Shown: piece by piece, positions 1-7,530 of the stretch
Layout: the number at the start of each line of letters is the position of its first letter
Numbering within the stretch: position 1 is the stretch's first letter
DNA from: Alphaproteobacteria bacterium
GTDB lineage: Bacteria > Pseudomonadota > Alphaproteobacteria > JABSOH01 > JABAAW01
DNA length: 10,394 nt
Direction of reading: 5' to 3'
Assembly: GCA_014238935.1 (NCBI GenBank)
Contig: JABAAD010000016.1
Span: 1-10,394 of the forward strand
The notes under the pieces: generated by a model
The model's database searches: none
Told to the model about the DNA's origin: nothing
The model's input: only the letters and a program-made list of their open reading frames with translations
Made by a program: the position numbers and the translations under genes

Positions 1-873
1 TCCCTTGCCGCTTGTGGCGGTCAGCAATTCTGCGACGGCGACCTTCTGCGGATTGTAGGCGATCTCGACGCTGTGCGCAGAGCAGGCGACGATGTGCGCG
101 TGTTCGGGCAGACGCAAGGTTGTTCGAAGGTTGGGACGCGCCTTGCCGCGAAAGACGATGTGCAACGATTTCGTAGCTAAACGCGCGATCAGGGTCGAGG
201 TCTTGTCGTAGGCGACGATCTTGCCGCGGTCGATGATGGCGATCTTCTCGCACAGGGCTTCGGCTTCTTCCAAATAGTGCGTCGTCAGAAGGATCGTCGT
301 TCCCTCAGCGTGCATCTCTTGGACAAAGCTCCACAGGTGCTTGCGAAACATCACATCGACACCTGCCGTAGGCTCGTCCAAGACGAGAATCGGAGGACGA
401 TGCACCAGGGCTTTGGCGACCATCAACCGCCGTTTCATACCCCCTGATAGAGAACGCGAATAGACATGCTTCTTGTCGCCCAAGCCCAGCCGTTCCAACA
501 GCGTGTCGTTCCACCGCTCGGCGCGTCGCAAGCCGTAGAGCCCCGCGCAAAGCTCCAGCATGGCGTAGGGCGTGAAGAAGGGATCCATATACACTTCTTG
601 CGGCACGATGCCGATGGCAGCGCGCGCGTTGCGCGGATCTTCGTCCAAATCGCGTTCCCACAGCGAAACGCGTCCGCTGTCCTTCAGCACCAGCCCGCCC
701 AAAATGTTGATCAGCGTCGACTTGCCTGCTCCGTTCGGACCCAAAAGACCGATGAACGCACCAGGAGCTACGCGCAACGAAACATCGTCCAGCGCCAAAA
801 GATCGACTCCGTAGCGCTTCGTCGTGCTCTCGATCGAAATCGCCGAGGCGACCGAAGGTAGGAGGCGGCTCAT
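1..873 (-). CDS. ABC-2 type transporter ATP-binding protein (partial, C-terminus beyond left edge)
   Basis: This is the ATP-hydrolysing subunit of an ABC transporter, expected to work on the inner face of the cytoplasmic membrane with a permease. 291 codons are visible from ATG at 873 and the frame stays open to the window edge. Motifs in order: Walker A GPNGAGKS at residues 45-52, Q-loop Gln92, signature LSGGM at 142-146, Walker B ILVLDEP at 162-168, D-loop near 170-173 (AGVD) and H-loop His199. The section around PQEVYMDPFF (91-100) and the C-terminal extension after residue 220 resemble YadG/CcmA-like ABC-2 ATPases, often linked to drug, polysaccharide or lipid export; the substrate cannot be read from the sequence. 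A Shine-Dalgarno GAGAGGA (plus-strand 878-884) lies about 4 bases before the start. The permease is probably just outside the window to the left. The gene is divergent from the zinc-finger gene at 956. Confidence 0.93.
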   Translation of the reverse strand, partial: MSRLLPSVASAISIESTTKRYGVDLLALDDVSLRVAPGAFIGLLGPNGAGKSTLINILGGLVLKDSGRVSLWERDLDEDPRNARAAIGIVPQEVYMDPFFTPYAMLELCAGLYGLRRAERWNDTLLERLGLGDKKHVYSRSLSGGMKRRLMVAKALVHRPPILVLDEPTAGVDVMFRKHLWSFVQEMHAEGTTILLTTHYLEEAEALCEKIAIIDRGKIVAYDKTSTLIARLATKSLHIVFRGKARPNLRTTLRLPEHAHIVACSAHSVEIAYNPQKVAVAELLTATSGKG

Positions 874-906
874 GCAATCCTCTCTGTTTTTGTCTGCTCC
901 CTTTCG

Positions 907-912
907 TATAAT
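907..912 (+). promoter_or_regulatory. Probable -10 box of the promoter for the 956-6430 gene cluster
   Basis: A perfect TATAAT lies at 907-912 in the 82-base divergent gap, 44 bases before the ATG at 956. The hexamer 17 bases upstream (884-889, CTGTTT) matches the -35 consensus poorly, so this may be a weak or activator-dependent promoter. It is the best-placed start for the seven-gene run. The sequence evidence is the -10 match and its position only. Confidence 0.5.
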
Positions 913-955
913 GCGCACGCTCGCAGGCAAGAATCAAGACCGACGGAGGAATGGC

Positions 956-1153
956 ATGCAACACGATACGACCCAAGAAAAAAACAGGAAAACGACCCAA
1001 TCCGACCAATCCGAAGAAAAAACTCATCCGCGCGTGCGTTGCAACGGCGGCGGAGCGCAGGGTAGCGGACACCCCGCCGTCTATCTGTCGTTGAACGAAG
1101 AAGGGTTTGTCGTCTGCCCTTACTGCTCGCGGCGTTTCGAAAAAAACAGCTGA
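956..1153 (+). CDS. Small zinc-finger protein, CHCC (NDUFS6-like) family
   Basis: A 65-residue protein with a hydrophilic N-terminal half rich in Gln, Lys, Asp and Glu, and a compact zinc-binding C-terminal half. The predicted ligands are Cys29, His39, Cys54 and Cys57 (pattern C-x9-H-x14-C-x2-C, ending in CPYCSRRF). This matches the zf-CHCC domain found in many alphaproteobacteria and in the mitochondrial complex I accessory subunit NDUFS6. The start at 956 is chosen because GGAGGA (945-950) sits five bases upstream. An upstream in-frame ATG at 824 would place most of the extension inside the opposite-strand ABC gene, and the ATG at 951 is out of frame. The stop is five bases before the esterase start, so the two are probably co-translated. 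The bacterial function is not established; a link to complex I is an inference from the mitochondrial homologue. Confidence 0.85.
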   Translation: MQHDTTQEKNRKTTQSDQSEEKTHPRVRCNGGGAQGSGHPAVYLSLNEEGFVVCPYCSRRFEKNS

Positions 1154-1158
1154 ACGCC

Positions 1159-1935
1159 ATGCTCGCACCCACAGCCACGCAAAAAGAGAAAAAGCGATTC
1201 GCAAAACTCGATGCCATAACTCTCGATGCCGTAACCCTTGATACTAAGCGCCAAGGCGAAACAAGGATGCCGCCGCGCTCTGTCCTCGTCGTTTTTCACG
1301 GCTACGGAGCAACGGCAGAAGACTTGCTCCCCCTTGCCCCCTCGTTCGCCCAAGCGATGCACGAAGACACGCGTGAGACGGTGCAAGTCTTTCTGCAAGC
1401 GCCCGACACTTGTTCTATCGAAGGGCATGCCGTAGGACGCGCGTGGTTCCCGTTGCGGCTCTTGTCCTTTGAAGAGATCGTTTCAGGGCTGCGCCAGGTC
1501 GAAGACTCCGTTAAAGAGGCTTTGGAAGAGATTCGCGCACACTACGCCGTCTCCGCACAGCGAATCGCTCTGTTCGGATTCAGCCAAGGCGGCATGGTTG
1601 CCTTGCAAGCTGCGTGCAACGCCGAGCATGCGTGGCTTGCTACCGTCGGTGTTGCGACGCGCCTTGTCTTGTCGCCCGATCTGCAAGATTGTGCACCGAG
1701 CCGAAGCACGCCTCTGATGATGGTACACGGCGAAGAAGACGAGATCGTGCCTTTTCAACAGGGGTTGAAGACAGCATCCTTGTTGCGTGAAAAGGGCTAC
1801 AACCTCACATGGCTTGCACGACCCAAGATGGGACACGCCATCGACGAGACGACCCTGCAAAGCGCGTGCGACTTCCTCGCTCGCCACGCGCGCCATACGC
1901 AAAAAGAACAAACGCAAGCGGAGAAAATCTTGTGA
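1159..1935 (+). CDS. Phospholipase/carboxylesterase family alpha/beta hydrolase
   Basis: A 258-residue serine hydrolase of the Abhydrolase_2 (phospholipase/carboxylesterase) family, expected to cleave short acyl esters or thioesters in the cytoplasm; no signal peptide is visible. The catalytic triad is readable: Ser142 in GFSQGG (140-145), Asp194 in HGEEDEIVP (190-198) and His226 in MGHAID (224-229). The oxyanion-loop motif HGYG is at 47-50. The C-terminus ends in a charged tail (TQKEQTQAEKIL). The first 36 residues precede the conserved fold and contain a five-residue repeat (LDAIT, LDAVT, LDT). An alternative ATG at 1267 (residue 37) would give a 222-residue protein closer to the usual family length. 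The start at 1159 is retained because it lies five bases after the previous stop, but neither start has a strong ribosome binding site. The natural substrate is unknown. The stop overlaps the rph start. Confidence 0.88.
   Translation: MLAPTATQKEKKRFAKLDAITLDAVTLDTKRQGETRMPPRSVLVVFHGYGATAEDLLPLAPSFAQAMHEDTRETVQVFLQAPDTCSIEGHAVGRAWFPLRLLSFEEIVSGLRQVEDSVKEALEEIRAHYAVSAQRIALFGFSQGGMVALQAACNAEHAWLATVGVATRLVLSPDLQDCAPSRSTPLMMVHGEEDEIVPFQQGLKTASLLREKGYNLTWLARPKMGHAIDETTLQSACDFLARHARHTQKEQTQAEKIL
1207..1245 (+). repeat. 15-base tandem repeat at the 5' end of the esterase gene
   Basis: CTCGATGCCATAACT (1207-1221) and CTCGATGCCGTAACC (1222-1236) match at 13 of 15 positions; a partial third unit follows to 1245. 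It encodes LDAIT-LDAVT-LDT in the N-terminal extension, before the hydrolase fold. Confidence 0.7.
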
Positions 1936-2654
1936 AATCACAACCGAGACAAGCGGGGGAGACGCGTTCCGTCTCCTTTGCACCCGATGTTGCGCTTCAT
2001 GCCGAGGGCTCGTGTCTCGCATCGTTCGGCAGAACGCGCGTCTTGTGTACTGCCAGCGTCGAGGATTCGGTTCCGTCGTTTTTGCGCGACCTCGGCGAGG
2101 GGTGGATCACGGCGGAATACTCCATGCTGCCGCGCGCAACCCAAAAGCGCAGCGTGCGTGCGAAAACGCTGGCGGCAGGACGCACGATGGAGATACAACG
2201 TTTGATCGGACGCTCCTTGCGCTGCGTTGTCGATCGCAGCCTTTTTGCCAATCAGCAGATCAGGATCGATTGCGATGTGCTGGATGCCGACGGCAGCACG
2301 CGCACCGCAGCGCTCAGCGGCGCGTGCGTCGCCTTGCGCATCGCCTTTCGAAGATTGCAAGCCTTAGGCGTGATTGACAGAGACCCCTTGTCGAAGCTGG
2401 TGGCTGGGGTCTCCTGCGTGCTTAAGCAGGACGGCGGCTTGCAAATCGATCCCACCTATCGTCAGGATTCGCAAGCCCTTGCCGATGCCAACTTCGCCAT
2501 GACCGAAGACGGCGAGCTGGTCGAGGTGCAAATGGCGGCAGAGCGCAGCCCTGTTCCGCAACAAACTCTTGAAAAGATGCTCGACTTGGCACGCGAGGCG
2601 GCACTGCGTATAACGCGTCTGCAGCGCGCCGCGATCGAAAACGCCCAGGAGTGA
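1932..2654 (+). CDS. rph: Ribonuclease PH
   Basis: RNase PH is a phosphate-dependent 3'-5' exoribonuclease that trims tRNA 3' ends, working as a hexamer. The protein is 240 residues (E. coli about 238). HAEGS at 23-27 falls at the same position as in the E. coli enzyme, which supports the GTG start at 1932; GGAGA at 1920-1924 lies seven bases upstream. This GTG overlaps the esterase stop by four bases (GTGA), suggesting coupled translation. Visible family blocks: VLCTASVED (37-45), GWITAEYSMLPRAT (57-70), GRTMEIQRLIGRSLR (83-97), CDVLDADGSTRT (114-125), and the metal/catalytic aspartates Asp173 and Asp179, six residues apart as in known RNase PH. Oddities: the GGTRT phosphate-loop motif is GSTRT, the usual GTAEG segment reads MAAERS (201-206), and the N-terminal R-P-x-G-R motif is not preserved. 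The identification is secure, although the copy is diverged. Confidence 0.95.
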   Translation: MKSQPRQAGETRSVSFAPDVALHAEGSCLASFGRTRVLCTASVEDSVPSFLRDLGEGWITAEYSMLPRATQKRSVRAKTLAAGRTMEIQRLIGRSLRCVVDRSLFANQQIRIDCDVLDADGSTRTAALSGACVALRIAFRRLQALGVIDRDPLSKLVAGVSCVLKQDGGLQIDPTYRQDSQALADANFAMTEDGELVEVQMAAERSPVPQQTLEKMLDLAREAALRITRLQRAAIENAQE

Positions 2655-2689
2655 GGAGGTGGCGAGGGTAGTCGCTACGCTCGCGTTGT

Positions 2690-3316
2690 ATGCAAGGATG
2701 GTTCTACGAGAGAGGGGGGGAGTCAAAGCTGGTGATCGCAACGGGAAACTCAGGAAAGTTTGTCGAAATAGCAGACCTGCTGAAGACTCGCGTCTCCGAA
2801 ATTCGTCCTTTGGATGCCTTCGGCGCGACGGAGGTAGAAGAGACGGGGGCGAACTACAGCGAGAACGCGCTGATCAAGGCGCGCGCAGCACTCCTTCACA
2901 GCGGATGGGCAAGCCTTGCCGACGATTCGGGGTTCGAGGTCGAAGCGTTAGACGGAAAGCCGGGGCTACGCTCGGCGCGATGGGCAGAAACAGAAAATGG
3001 CACACGCGACTTCACGCACGCAATCGAACGCGTTCAAAGGGAGATGCGCGCGAGGGGATGCGCAGAATCGCCCGCGCGTTTTGTCTGCGCGCTCGCGCTC
3101 GTGCGCAGCGACGGTGCGGAGCGGGTTGTCGAAGATGAAGTTCGGGGTAGGGTCGTCTTTCCGCCGCGCGGCGACAAGGGATTCGGATACGACCCCATCT
3201 TCCAGCCCCTCGATGCGAAAGACACCCGTACCTTCGGCGAGATGGAGAGGGAAGAGAAGCAACTTATGAGCCATCGCGCACGGGCTTTTCGTCGCTTGTG
3301 CGAATCTTGCTTTTAA
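2690..3316 (+). CDS. rdgB: XTP/dITP diphosphatase (non-canonical purine NTP pyrophosphatase, RdgB/HAM1)
   Basis: This house-cleaning enzyme hydrolyses dITP, XTP and ITP to monophosphates and so keeps deaminated purines out of DNA and RNA. The protein is 208 residues. Motifs: IATGNSGK (16-23), EETGANYSENA (50-60), ADDSGFEVEALDGKPG (78-92) followed by SARW (95-98), the substrate-binding GFGYDPIF (164-171), and SHR (194-196). The family core normally starts two to four residues before the first strand (here KLVIATGN at 13-20), so the first 12 residues are extra. Start choice is uncertain: ATG at 2690 has no clear Shine-Dalgarno, whereas GTG at 2732 has GGAG (2719-2722) at nine bases but would trim the first beta strand. 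An in-frame TAG at 2669 rules out a longer form. It follows rph after 35 bases and precedes hemW by nine, an order common in alphaproteobacteria. Confidence 0.94.
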   Translation: MQGWFYERGGESKLVIATGNSGKFVEIADLLKTRVSEIRPLDAFGATEVEETGANYSENALIKARAALLHSGWASLADDSGFEVEALDGKPGLRSARWAETENGTRDFTHAIERVQREMRARGCAESPARFVCALALVRSDGAERVVEDEVRGRVVFPPRGDKGFGYDPIFQPLDAKDTRTFGEMEREEKQLMSHRARAFRRLCESCF

Positions 3317-3325
3317 AATAAAACC

Positions 3326-4636
3326 ATGCCTGCCCCCCCTTCCCTTGCCCGCGATCTGTCGCTCTACATCCACTTCCCCTTTTGCGAACGAAAATGTCCC
3401 TATTGCGATTTCAACTCGCACGAACGCGCAAACATTCCCGAAGAAGACTATGTCGCAGCCATCCTGTGGCGTTTGCAAAGCCTCAGCCGCGACAAAACGA
3501 CACAAAATGAGTCGATCCTTGGTGAGTCGATTTTTGGCGCGTCGCGTCTTGTGCGCTCGATCTTTTTCGGCGGCGGCACACCTTCGTTGCTTTCGGCGCA
3601 CGCCGTAGAAAGAATTCTCGACGGCGCGAGCAAGAACTTTCGCCTCGCGCCAGATTGCGAGATCACCTTGGAGGCGAACCCGTCCAGCGCGGAGAAAAGC
3701 AAATTTGCCGACTGGAAAGCGGCGGGTATCAATCGCGTCTCGCTCGGCGTGCAGTCTTTCGACGACAAAGCCTTGCGGTTCTTGGGACGGCTCCACGACG
3801 CACGACAAGCGCGCTCCGCGCTCGAAGCAGCATCCCGTCTTTTTGCACGTTTTTCCTTCGATCTGATCGCAGCACTGCCGCGGCAAAGCGACAAAGCGCT
3901 CAAGCGCGAGCTCGCTTGCGCCTTGAGTTTTAACGCCTCGCATCTCTGCGTCTATCAACTGACGATCGAAAAGGCGACCGCCTTCTATCGCGCGCAAGCG
4001 TGCGGTGCGCTCGCACTTCCTTCGCCCGCTCGTGCGGCGCACCTCTATCGTCTTGTCTCGCAGGAGCTGGCGGCGCGGGGTTACGAGAACTACGAAATCT
4101 CCTGCTACGCGCGCGGACAAGAGGCACAATCGCGCCACAACCTCGTCTATTGGCGTAGCGGCGAGTGGCTGGGCGTAGGACCGGGCGCGCACGGACGAAT
4201 CTCGCACTTCCAAAAACGCATCGCAACGCTGGAGACGCGCGACCCCAACCGATGGCTCAGGCAAGCCCATGCCCAAGACGGACGTATCGAAAAACGCATC
4301 GTCCTCTCGGATCAAGAGGTTTTGCAGGAACGCGTGATGATGGGACTGCGACTCGAAGAAGGACTGCCGATGATTTTGTTTGACGCGGCGGCGCACGCGC
4401 GAATCGTCGATCTGTGCAAAGCGGGCTATTGTGAAAAAACTTCACTGCGACTAAACTTGACGACAGAAGGACGTTTGCGACTCGATACGATCGTAGCTTG
4501 TCTGCTTGCCGAACCCTCGTCCGTCTGCCAACAAAGCCTCAGTGCCGACGGCTTGGGTACGAAGGAACGCGGGAACAAACATTTTGGAGAACGCCTTGGA
4601 AAACATGTCGCAGCCCCAATCCATCGATCAGCCTGA
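3326..4636 (+). CDS. hemW: Radical SAM haem chaperone HemW (formerly annotated as coproporphyrinogen III oxidase-like)
   Basis: HemW binds haem and a 4Fe-4S cluster and delivers haem to membrane respiratory proteins. The protein is 436 residues. The cluster motif is C20-x3-C24-x2-C27, in CERKCPYCDFNSH, the form typical of HemW rather than HemN. Further radical SAM features: GGGTPS (82-87), EANPSS (116-121), GINRVSLGVQSF (134-145), and the HemW hallmarks YENYEIS (253-259), HNLVYW (271-276) and GVGPGAHGR (283-291). The C-terminal winged-helix-like domain ends near residue 394 (DTIVACLLAE, 387-396). About 40 further residues, polar and basic, have no counterpart I recognise and run into the fabA start region. 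A 15-base tandem duplication (3509-3538) adds ESILG-ESIFG in a loop at residues 62-71. The ATG at 3326 is nine bases after the rdgB stop, with no Shine-Dalgarno, so translation may be coupled. Confidence 0.93.
   Translation: MPAPPSLARDLSLYIHFPFCERKCPYCDFNSHERANIPEEDYVAAILWRLQSLSRDKTTQNESILGESIFGASRLVRSIFFGGGTPSLLSAHAVERILDGASKNFRLAPDCEITLEANPSSAEKSKFADWKAAGINRVSLGVQSFDDKALRFLGRLHDARQARSALEAASRLFARFSFDLIAALPRQSDKALKRELACALSFNASHLCVYQLTIEKATAFYRAQACGALALPSPARAAHLYRLVSQELAARGYENYEISCYARGQEAQSRHNLVYWRSGEWLGVGPGAHGRISHFQKRIATLETRDPNRWLRQAHAQDGRIEKRIVLSDQEVLQERVMMGLRLEEGLPMILFDAAAHARIVDLCKAGYCEKTSLRLNLTTEGRLRLDTIVACLLAEPSSVCQQSLSADGLGTKERGNKHFGERLGKHVAAPIHRSA
3509..3538 (+). repeat. 15-base in-frame tandem duplication inside hemW
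   Basis: GAGTCGATCCTTGGT (3509-3523) is followed at once by GAGTCGATTTTTGGC (3524-3538), 12 of 15 identical; a third, weaker unit may follow (3539-3553). It encodes ESILG-ESIFG in a variable loop before the GGGTPS motif. Confidence 0.7.
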
Positions 4637-4665
4637 GAGATCGCAGCCCGTCGAAAACATGTCGC
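4599..4665 (+). repeat. 13-base direct repeat carrying both candidate fabA start codons
   Basis: GAAAACATGTCGC occurs at 4599-4611 and 4653-4665, exactly 54 bases (18 codons) apart. Each copy contains an in-frame ATG for fabA. A second short repeat, TCGCAGCCC, occurs between them (4608-4616 and 4641-4649). Confidence 0.7.
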
Positions 4666-5171
4666 TCTGCGCGCAGGGGAGGCGCACCTTCGAGCATGCA
4701 GAGCTTGTCGAGTGCGGCATGGGAAAGCTTTTCGGCAAAGGCAACGCGCAGCTGCCTCTTGCGCCGATGCTGATGTTCGACCGAATCTCCGATATTTCCA
4801 ACGAGGGCGGAAAACTCGCGCGCGGTGCGGTGACGGCGGAGTTGACGATCAACTCCGATTTGTGGTTTTTCGCATGCCACTTCTACAAAGATCCCGTCAT
4901 GCCGGGCTGCCTCGGACTGGACGCGTTGTGGCAGCTGTTGGGGTTCCACCTAGCGTGGCTCGGACACAAGGGCAGGGGTAGAGCATTGGGAGTCGAGGAC
5001 ATTCGTTTTCGAGAACAAGTTCTGCCTTCCACAAAAATTGTCTCCTACGAGCTGCATATTCGCCGCATCATTAGCGGGAAACTGGTCATGGGCATCGCCG
5101 ACGGCGTGTTGCAAGCCGACGGCGTAGTTTCGCTGACCGCTAAGGGTTTGCGCGTAGGATTGTTCCACTGA
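4605..5171 (+). CDS. fabA: 3-hydroxydecanoyl-[acyl carrier protein] dehydratase/isomerase FabA
   Basis: FabA dehydrates 3-hydroxydecanoyl-ACP and isomerises the trans-2 product to cis-3-decenoyl-ACP, the branch point for unsaturated fatty acids. The block [20 protein letters not shown] (86-105) carries the catalytic His92, and Asp106 follows directly; their 14-residue spacing matches His70/Asp84 of E. coli. [10 protein letters not shown] (126-135) and MGIADGVL (162-169) are also FabA features. Two starts are credible: ATG at 4605 (188 residues, weak GGA four bases upstream, overlapping hemW by 32 bases) and ATG at 4659 (170 residues, close to the usual 172, no clear ribosome binding site). 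Both ATGs lie inside copies of the same 13-base repeat. I report the longer form, but the first 18 residues are outside the conserved domain and may not be translated. fabB follows after 23 bases. Confidence 0.93.
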   Translation: MSQPQSIDQPERSQPVENMSLCAQGRRTFEHAELVECGMGKLFGKGNAQLPLAPMLMFDRISDISNEGGKLARGAVTAELTINSDLWFFACHFYKDPVMPGCLGLDALWQLLGFHLAWLGHKGRGRALGVEDIRFREQVLPSTKIVSYELHIRRIISGKLVMGIADGVLQADGVVSLTAKGLRVGLFH

Positions 5172-5182
5172 CACAAAAACAG

Positions 5183-5190
5183 GGAGGAGA
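5183..5190 (+). promoter_or_regulatory. Strong ribosome binding site of fabB
   Basis: GGAGGAGA, seven bases before the fabB ATG when measured from the GGAGG core (5183-5187). It is the clearest Shine-Dalgarno within the plus-strand cluster; hemW and rdgB lack one. This suggests fabB can be translated independently and strongly from the shared message. Confidence 0.6.
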
Positions 5191-5194
5191 GAAA

Positions 5195-6430
5195 ATGCGC
5201 AGGGTTGTCGTAACAGGATTGGGAATCGTCAGCTGTATCGGATGCGACCATCCGACGGTTGTCTCATCATTGCGTGAGGCGAAGGCGGGCATCAAAGATG
5301 CTCCCGAGTATGCCGAGCGCGGCTTTCGTTCGCGCGTCCGCGGCGCGATCGACATCGACTTGGATGCGTTGGTCGAGCGAAAGTGGCGACGTTTCATGGG
5401 CGGCAGCACTGCTTATGCGGCGGTTGCCATGAAAGATGCGATCAGGGACGCGAAACTGGAGATAGGTGACATCTCGGACCCCAAGATCGGGATCGTCGTC
5501 GGATCGGGAGGACCTTCGACCGCCAATCTGCTTTCTTCTTTCAACAGCTTGGAGAAGCACAAGACGACGCGGCGCATCGGTCCGTTCATGGTGCCGCGCA
5601 CGATGTCCTCGACAAGCTCTGCGGTGTTGGCGACCGCCTATGGAATTCGCGGCGTCAACTATTCGATCTCTTCCGCCTGCGCAACCGGCGCGCATTGCAT
5701 CGGCAACGCCGCCGAGATGATTCAGTGGGGCAAGCAGGATGCCGTCTTCGCGGGAGGCTGCGAAGAGGAGCATTGGAGCATGAGCTGCCTCTTCGACGCT
5801 ATGGGAGCACTCTCCTCGCAGTACAACGACACGCCCCTCAGCGCCTCGCGCGCCTTCGACGCAACGAGGGACGGATTCGTCATCGCAGGCGGAGCAGCCG
5901 TCGTGCTGCTGGAAGAAGCGGAGCGCGCACAAAAAAGGGGAGCGAAAATCTACGCCGAACTCACGGGCTACGGCGCAACTTCCGACGGTGTCGATATGGT
6001 GCAGCCCTCAGGCGAGGGCGCCAAACGATGTATGGAGCAAGCTTTGGCAGGCGTGCACTCGAATGTCGAGTATGTGAACGCGCACGGAACCTCCACACCC
6101 GTCGGAGACGCCGTCGAGTGTCGTGTTCTCGACGAGCTCTTTTGCGAGCGGCAGCCCGAAGCCCTGCCTTTCCTTGCTTCGACCAAATCGCTGACCGGAC
6201 ATTCGCTGGGCGCAGCTGGCGCGCAGGAAGCCGTCTATACGCTACTGATGATGGACAACGACTTCATGGGCGAATCGGCGAACATAACGAACCTCGACGA
6301 GACCATCGCATCTTACAAGATCGCATCCTCTATCCTGCGTGCGCGGCGCGACGCTCCCTTCAAGTGCGCTATGAGCAACTCTTTCGGATTCGGCGGCACG
6401 AACGCAGCGCTCGTCTTTGAAAAAAGGTGA
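5195..6430 (+). CDS. fabB: 3-oxoacyl-[acyl carrier protein] synthase I (KAS I, FabB)
   Basis: FabB condenses malonyl-ACP with the cis-3-decenoyl-ACP made by FabA, which is the elongation step specific to unsaturated fatty acids. The protein is 411 residues (E. coli 406). The thiolase-fold active site is complete: nucleophile Cys162 in [10 protein letters not shown] (158-167), His297 in [12 protein letters not shown] (294-305), Lys331 and His336 in [15 protein letters not shown] (329-343), and the C-terminal glycine-rich loop [10 protein letters not shown] (395-404). The pattern near residues 130-142 ([14 protein letters not shown]) and the pairing with fabA favour FabB over FabF. A separate strong ribosome binding site precedes it. 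fabI, which follows fabA-fabB in many alphaproteobacteria, is not here. The gene ends 23 bases from the xerC stop on the opposite strand, and I see no clear hairpin terminator between them. Confidence 0.95.
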   Translation: MRRVVVTGLGIVSCIGCDHPTVVSSLREAKAGIKDAPEYAERGFRSRVRGAIDIDLDALVERKWRRFMGGSTAYAAVAMKDAIRDAKLEIGDISDPKIGIVVGSGGPSTANLLSSFNSLEKHKTTRRIGPFMVPRTMSSTSSAVLATAYGIRGVNYSISSACATGAHCIGNAAEMIQWGKQDAVFAGGCEEEHWSMSCLFDAMGALSSQYNDTPLSASRAFDATRDGFVIAGGAAVVLLEEAERAQKRGAKIYAELTGYGATSDGVDMVQPSGEGAKRCMEQALAGVHSNVEYVNAHGTSTPVGDAVECRVLDELFCERQPEALPFLASTKSLTGHSLGAAGAQEAVYTLLMMDNDFMGESANITNLDETIASYKIASSILRARRDAPFKCAMSNSFGFGGTNAALVFEKR

Positions 6431-6453
6431 CGGGGAAGAGTCTTTAAAAAAAA

Positions 6454-7449
6454 TTAGTGCGCTTTGCCTTCGCTCGCCTGCGGATGGGCGGCGCGGTGTT
6501 GGGCGACAAGCCGAGCGAGATTGACCTCCGTATAACGCTGGGTCGCCCTTAGCGAGCTGTGTCCAAGCAGCTTTTGGATAGAGCGCAAGTCTCCCCCTTC
6601 TTCCATCAAATGCGTTGCAAAAGAATGGCGTAGCGCGTGCGGAGTGACGCTTTGCGGCAAGCCGAGTTGTTGTCGCAAGGTTCTCGTGCGTTTTTGCACG
6701 ACGCGCGGATGCAGCCTCTCGCCGCGCAGTCCGCGAAAAAAGGGTTGTTCGGCAGTCTGCTTGGAAATCGTTTTGTTGGCTGGGCGTTGTCGGCGGTAGT
6801 CTTGCAAGGCATCGTGCACGCGCGGCAACACAGGCACGATGCGCGTCTTGTTGCCTTTGCCGTGGATGCGCAGGCGGTGCGGGGTTTCTTTTGTCATGCG
6901 ATCGATTTCCTCGTCGTCGAGCGCGAGGGCTTCGGAAATGCGCAGTCCTGCGCCGTAGAGAAGCGTGAAAAGCGCGACATCGCGTGCTTTTATCCAACAT
7001 TGTTGTTTGGCAGTTGCGGGAGAGGGAGAGGTTTGCTCGGTATTTGTTCCTGCTGCTGCGATCAGCGCACGCGCGCGATCTCGAGAAAGGGGGTGGGGCG
7101 GAGGCAGCTTATGCGGGGGACGACGCACGCGAAAAGCCGCATCGCACGAGAGGTCGTAGAGGGTTTGTAGTCTGCGCACAAAGCTTCTTAAAGCCGAAAG
7201 TGCGCGTGCGACCGATTGCGCTTGCGAGCCTTGTGCGCGCAGTTGCGCCATCCAGCCGCGCAGATCTTGTTCTTCGAGTTCCTGCCATGCTGTCAAGGGC
7301 ACGGAGCCGCCGCGATGTTTTGCCAAAAAACGATCGAACGCGAGAAGGTCGCGTCGATAGGCTTCGAGCGTGTGAAGGCTTAGACGCCGTTCGCTTTCGA
7401 GATGGCGGCAGTAGTCGGCGAGGGCTATGGGAAAGGAGGGGGGAGACAT
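6454..7449 (-). CDS. xerC: Tyrosine recombinase XerC
   Basis: XerC acts with XerD at the chromosomal dif site to resolve chromosome dimers before division. The protein is 331 residues. The N-terminal SAM-like core-binding domain covers about residues 5-110. The catalytic domain contains all expected residues: Arg170 in YGAGLRISEALAL (165-177), Lys198 in HGKGNKTR (196-203), His271 and Arg274 in HALRHSFATHL (271-281), His297 in LLGHSSLRATQRYT (294-307), and the nucleophile Tyr306. The wording YGAGLRISEAL favours XerC over XerD. A polar insert rich in Thr, Ser, Pro and Gln at about 135-150 precedes the catalytic domain and makes the protein slightly long. The ATG has no Shine-Dalgarno immediately upstream (a pyrimidine-rich leader instead). 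A candidate promoter lies at 7477-7505. The gene converges on fabB. Confidence 0.92.
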   Translation of the reverse strand: MSPPSFPIALADYCRHLESERRLSLHTLEAYRRDLLAFDRFLAKHRGGSVPLTAWQELEEQDLRGWMAQLRAQGSQAQSVARALSALRSFVRRLQTLYDLSCDAAFRVRRPPHKLPPPHPLSRDRARALIAAAGTNTEQTSPSPATAKQQCWIKARDVALFTLLYGAGLRISEALALDDEEIDRMTKETPHRLRIHGKGNKTRIVPVLPRVHDALQDYRRQRPANKTISKQTAEQPFFRGLRGERLHPRVVQKRTRTLRQQLGLPQSVTPHALRHSFATHLMEEGGDLRSIQKLLGHSSLRATQRYTEVNLARLVAQHRAAHPQASEGKAH

Positions 7450-7476
7450 AAAGCAGAAGGGGCAAAAATCGCGCCA

Positions 7477-7505
7477 ATCTTATTTTTGTAACGATAGAAA
7501 TGCAA
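7477..7505 (-). promoter_or_regulatory. Candidate sigma-70 type promoter for xerC
   Basis: On the minus strand TTGCAT (-35, plus coordinates 7500-7505) is followed by exactly 17 bases and then TAAGAT (-10, 7477-7482). The hexamers match consensus at 3 of 6 and 4 of 6 positions, so the spacing is ideal but the boxes are moderate. It lies 28 bases before the xerC ATG, giving a short leader of roughly 20 bases. This is a sequence-pattern prediction only. Confidence 0.35.
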
Positions 7506-7530
7506 GATAGCAAGCCTCGCCCTCTGTGCT

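Noticed and set aside
305..1204. 299-codon minus-strand open frame
   Set aside because: It lies out of frame over the ABC ATPase and across the zinc-finger gene on the other strand; its product shows no recognisable motif and is arginine/alanine-rich shadow sequence.
2966..4396. 476-codon minus-strand open frame opposite rdgB and hemW
   Set aside because: The long frame is a by-product of GC-rich codon use; the plus strand carries all HemW and RdgB motifs and the antisense product has none.
5695..6420. 241-codon plus-strand open frame inside fabB
   Set aside because: Frame-shifted shadow of fabB; the fabB frame has the full active site.
6431..6453. Terminator between convergent fabB and xerC
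   Set aside because: There is an A-rich run but no inverted repeat able to form a stem in the 23-base gap.
6454..7449. xerC as the integrase of a mobile element
   Set aside because: The YGAGLRISEAL motif and housekeeping neighbours fit chromosomal XerC; no attachment sites or other mobile genes are seen.
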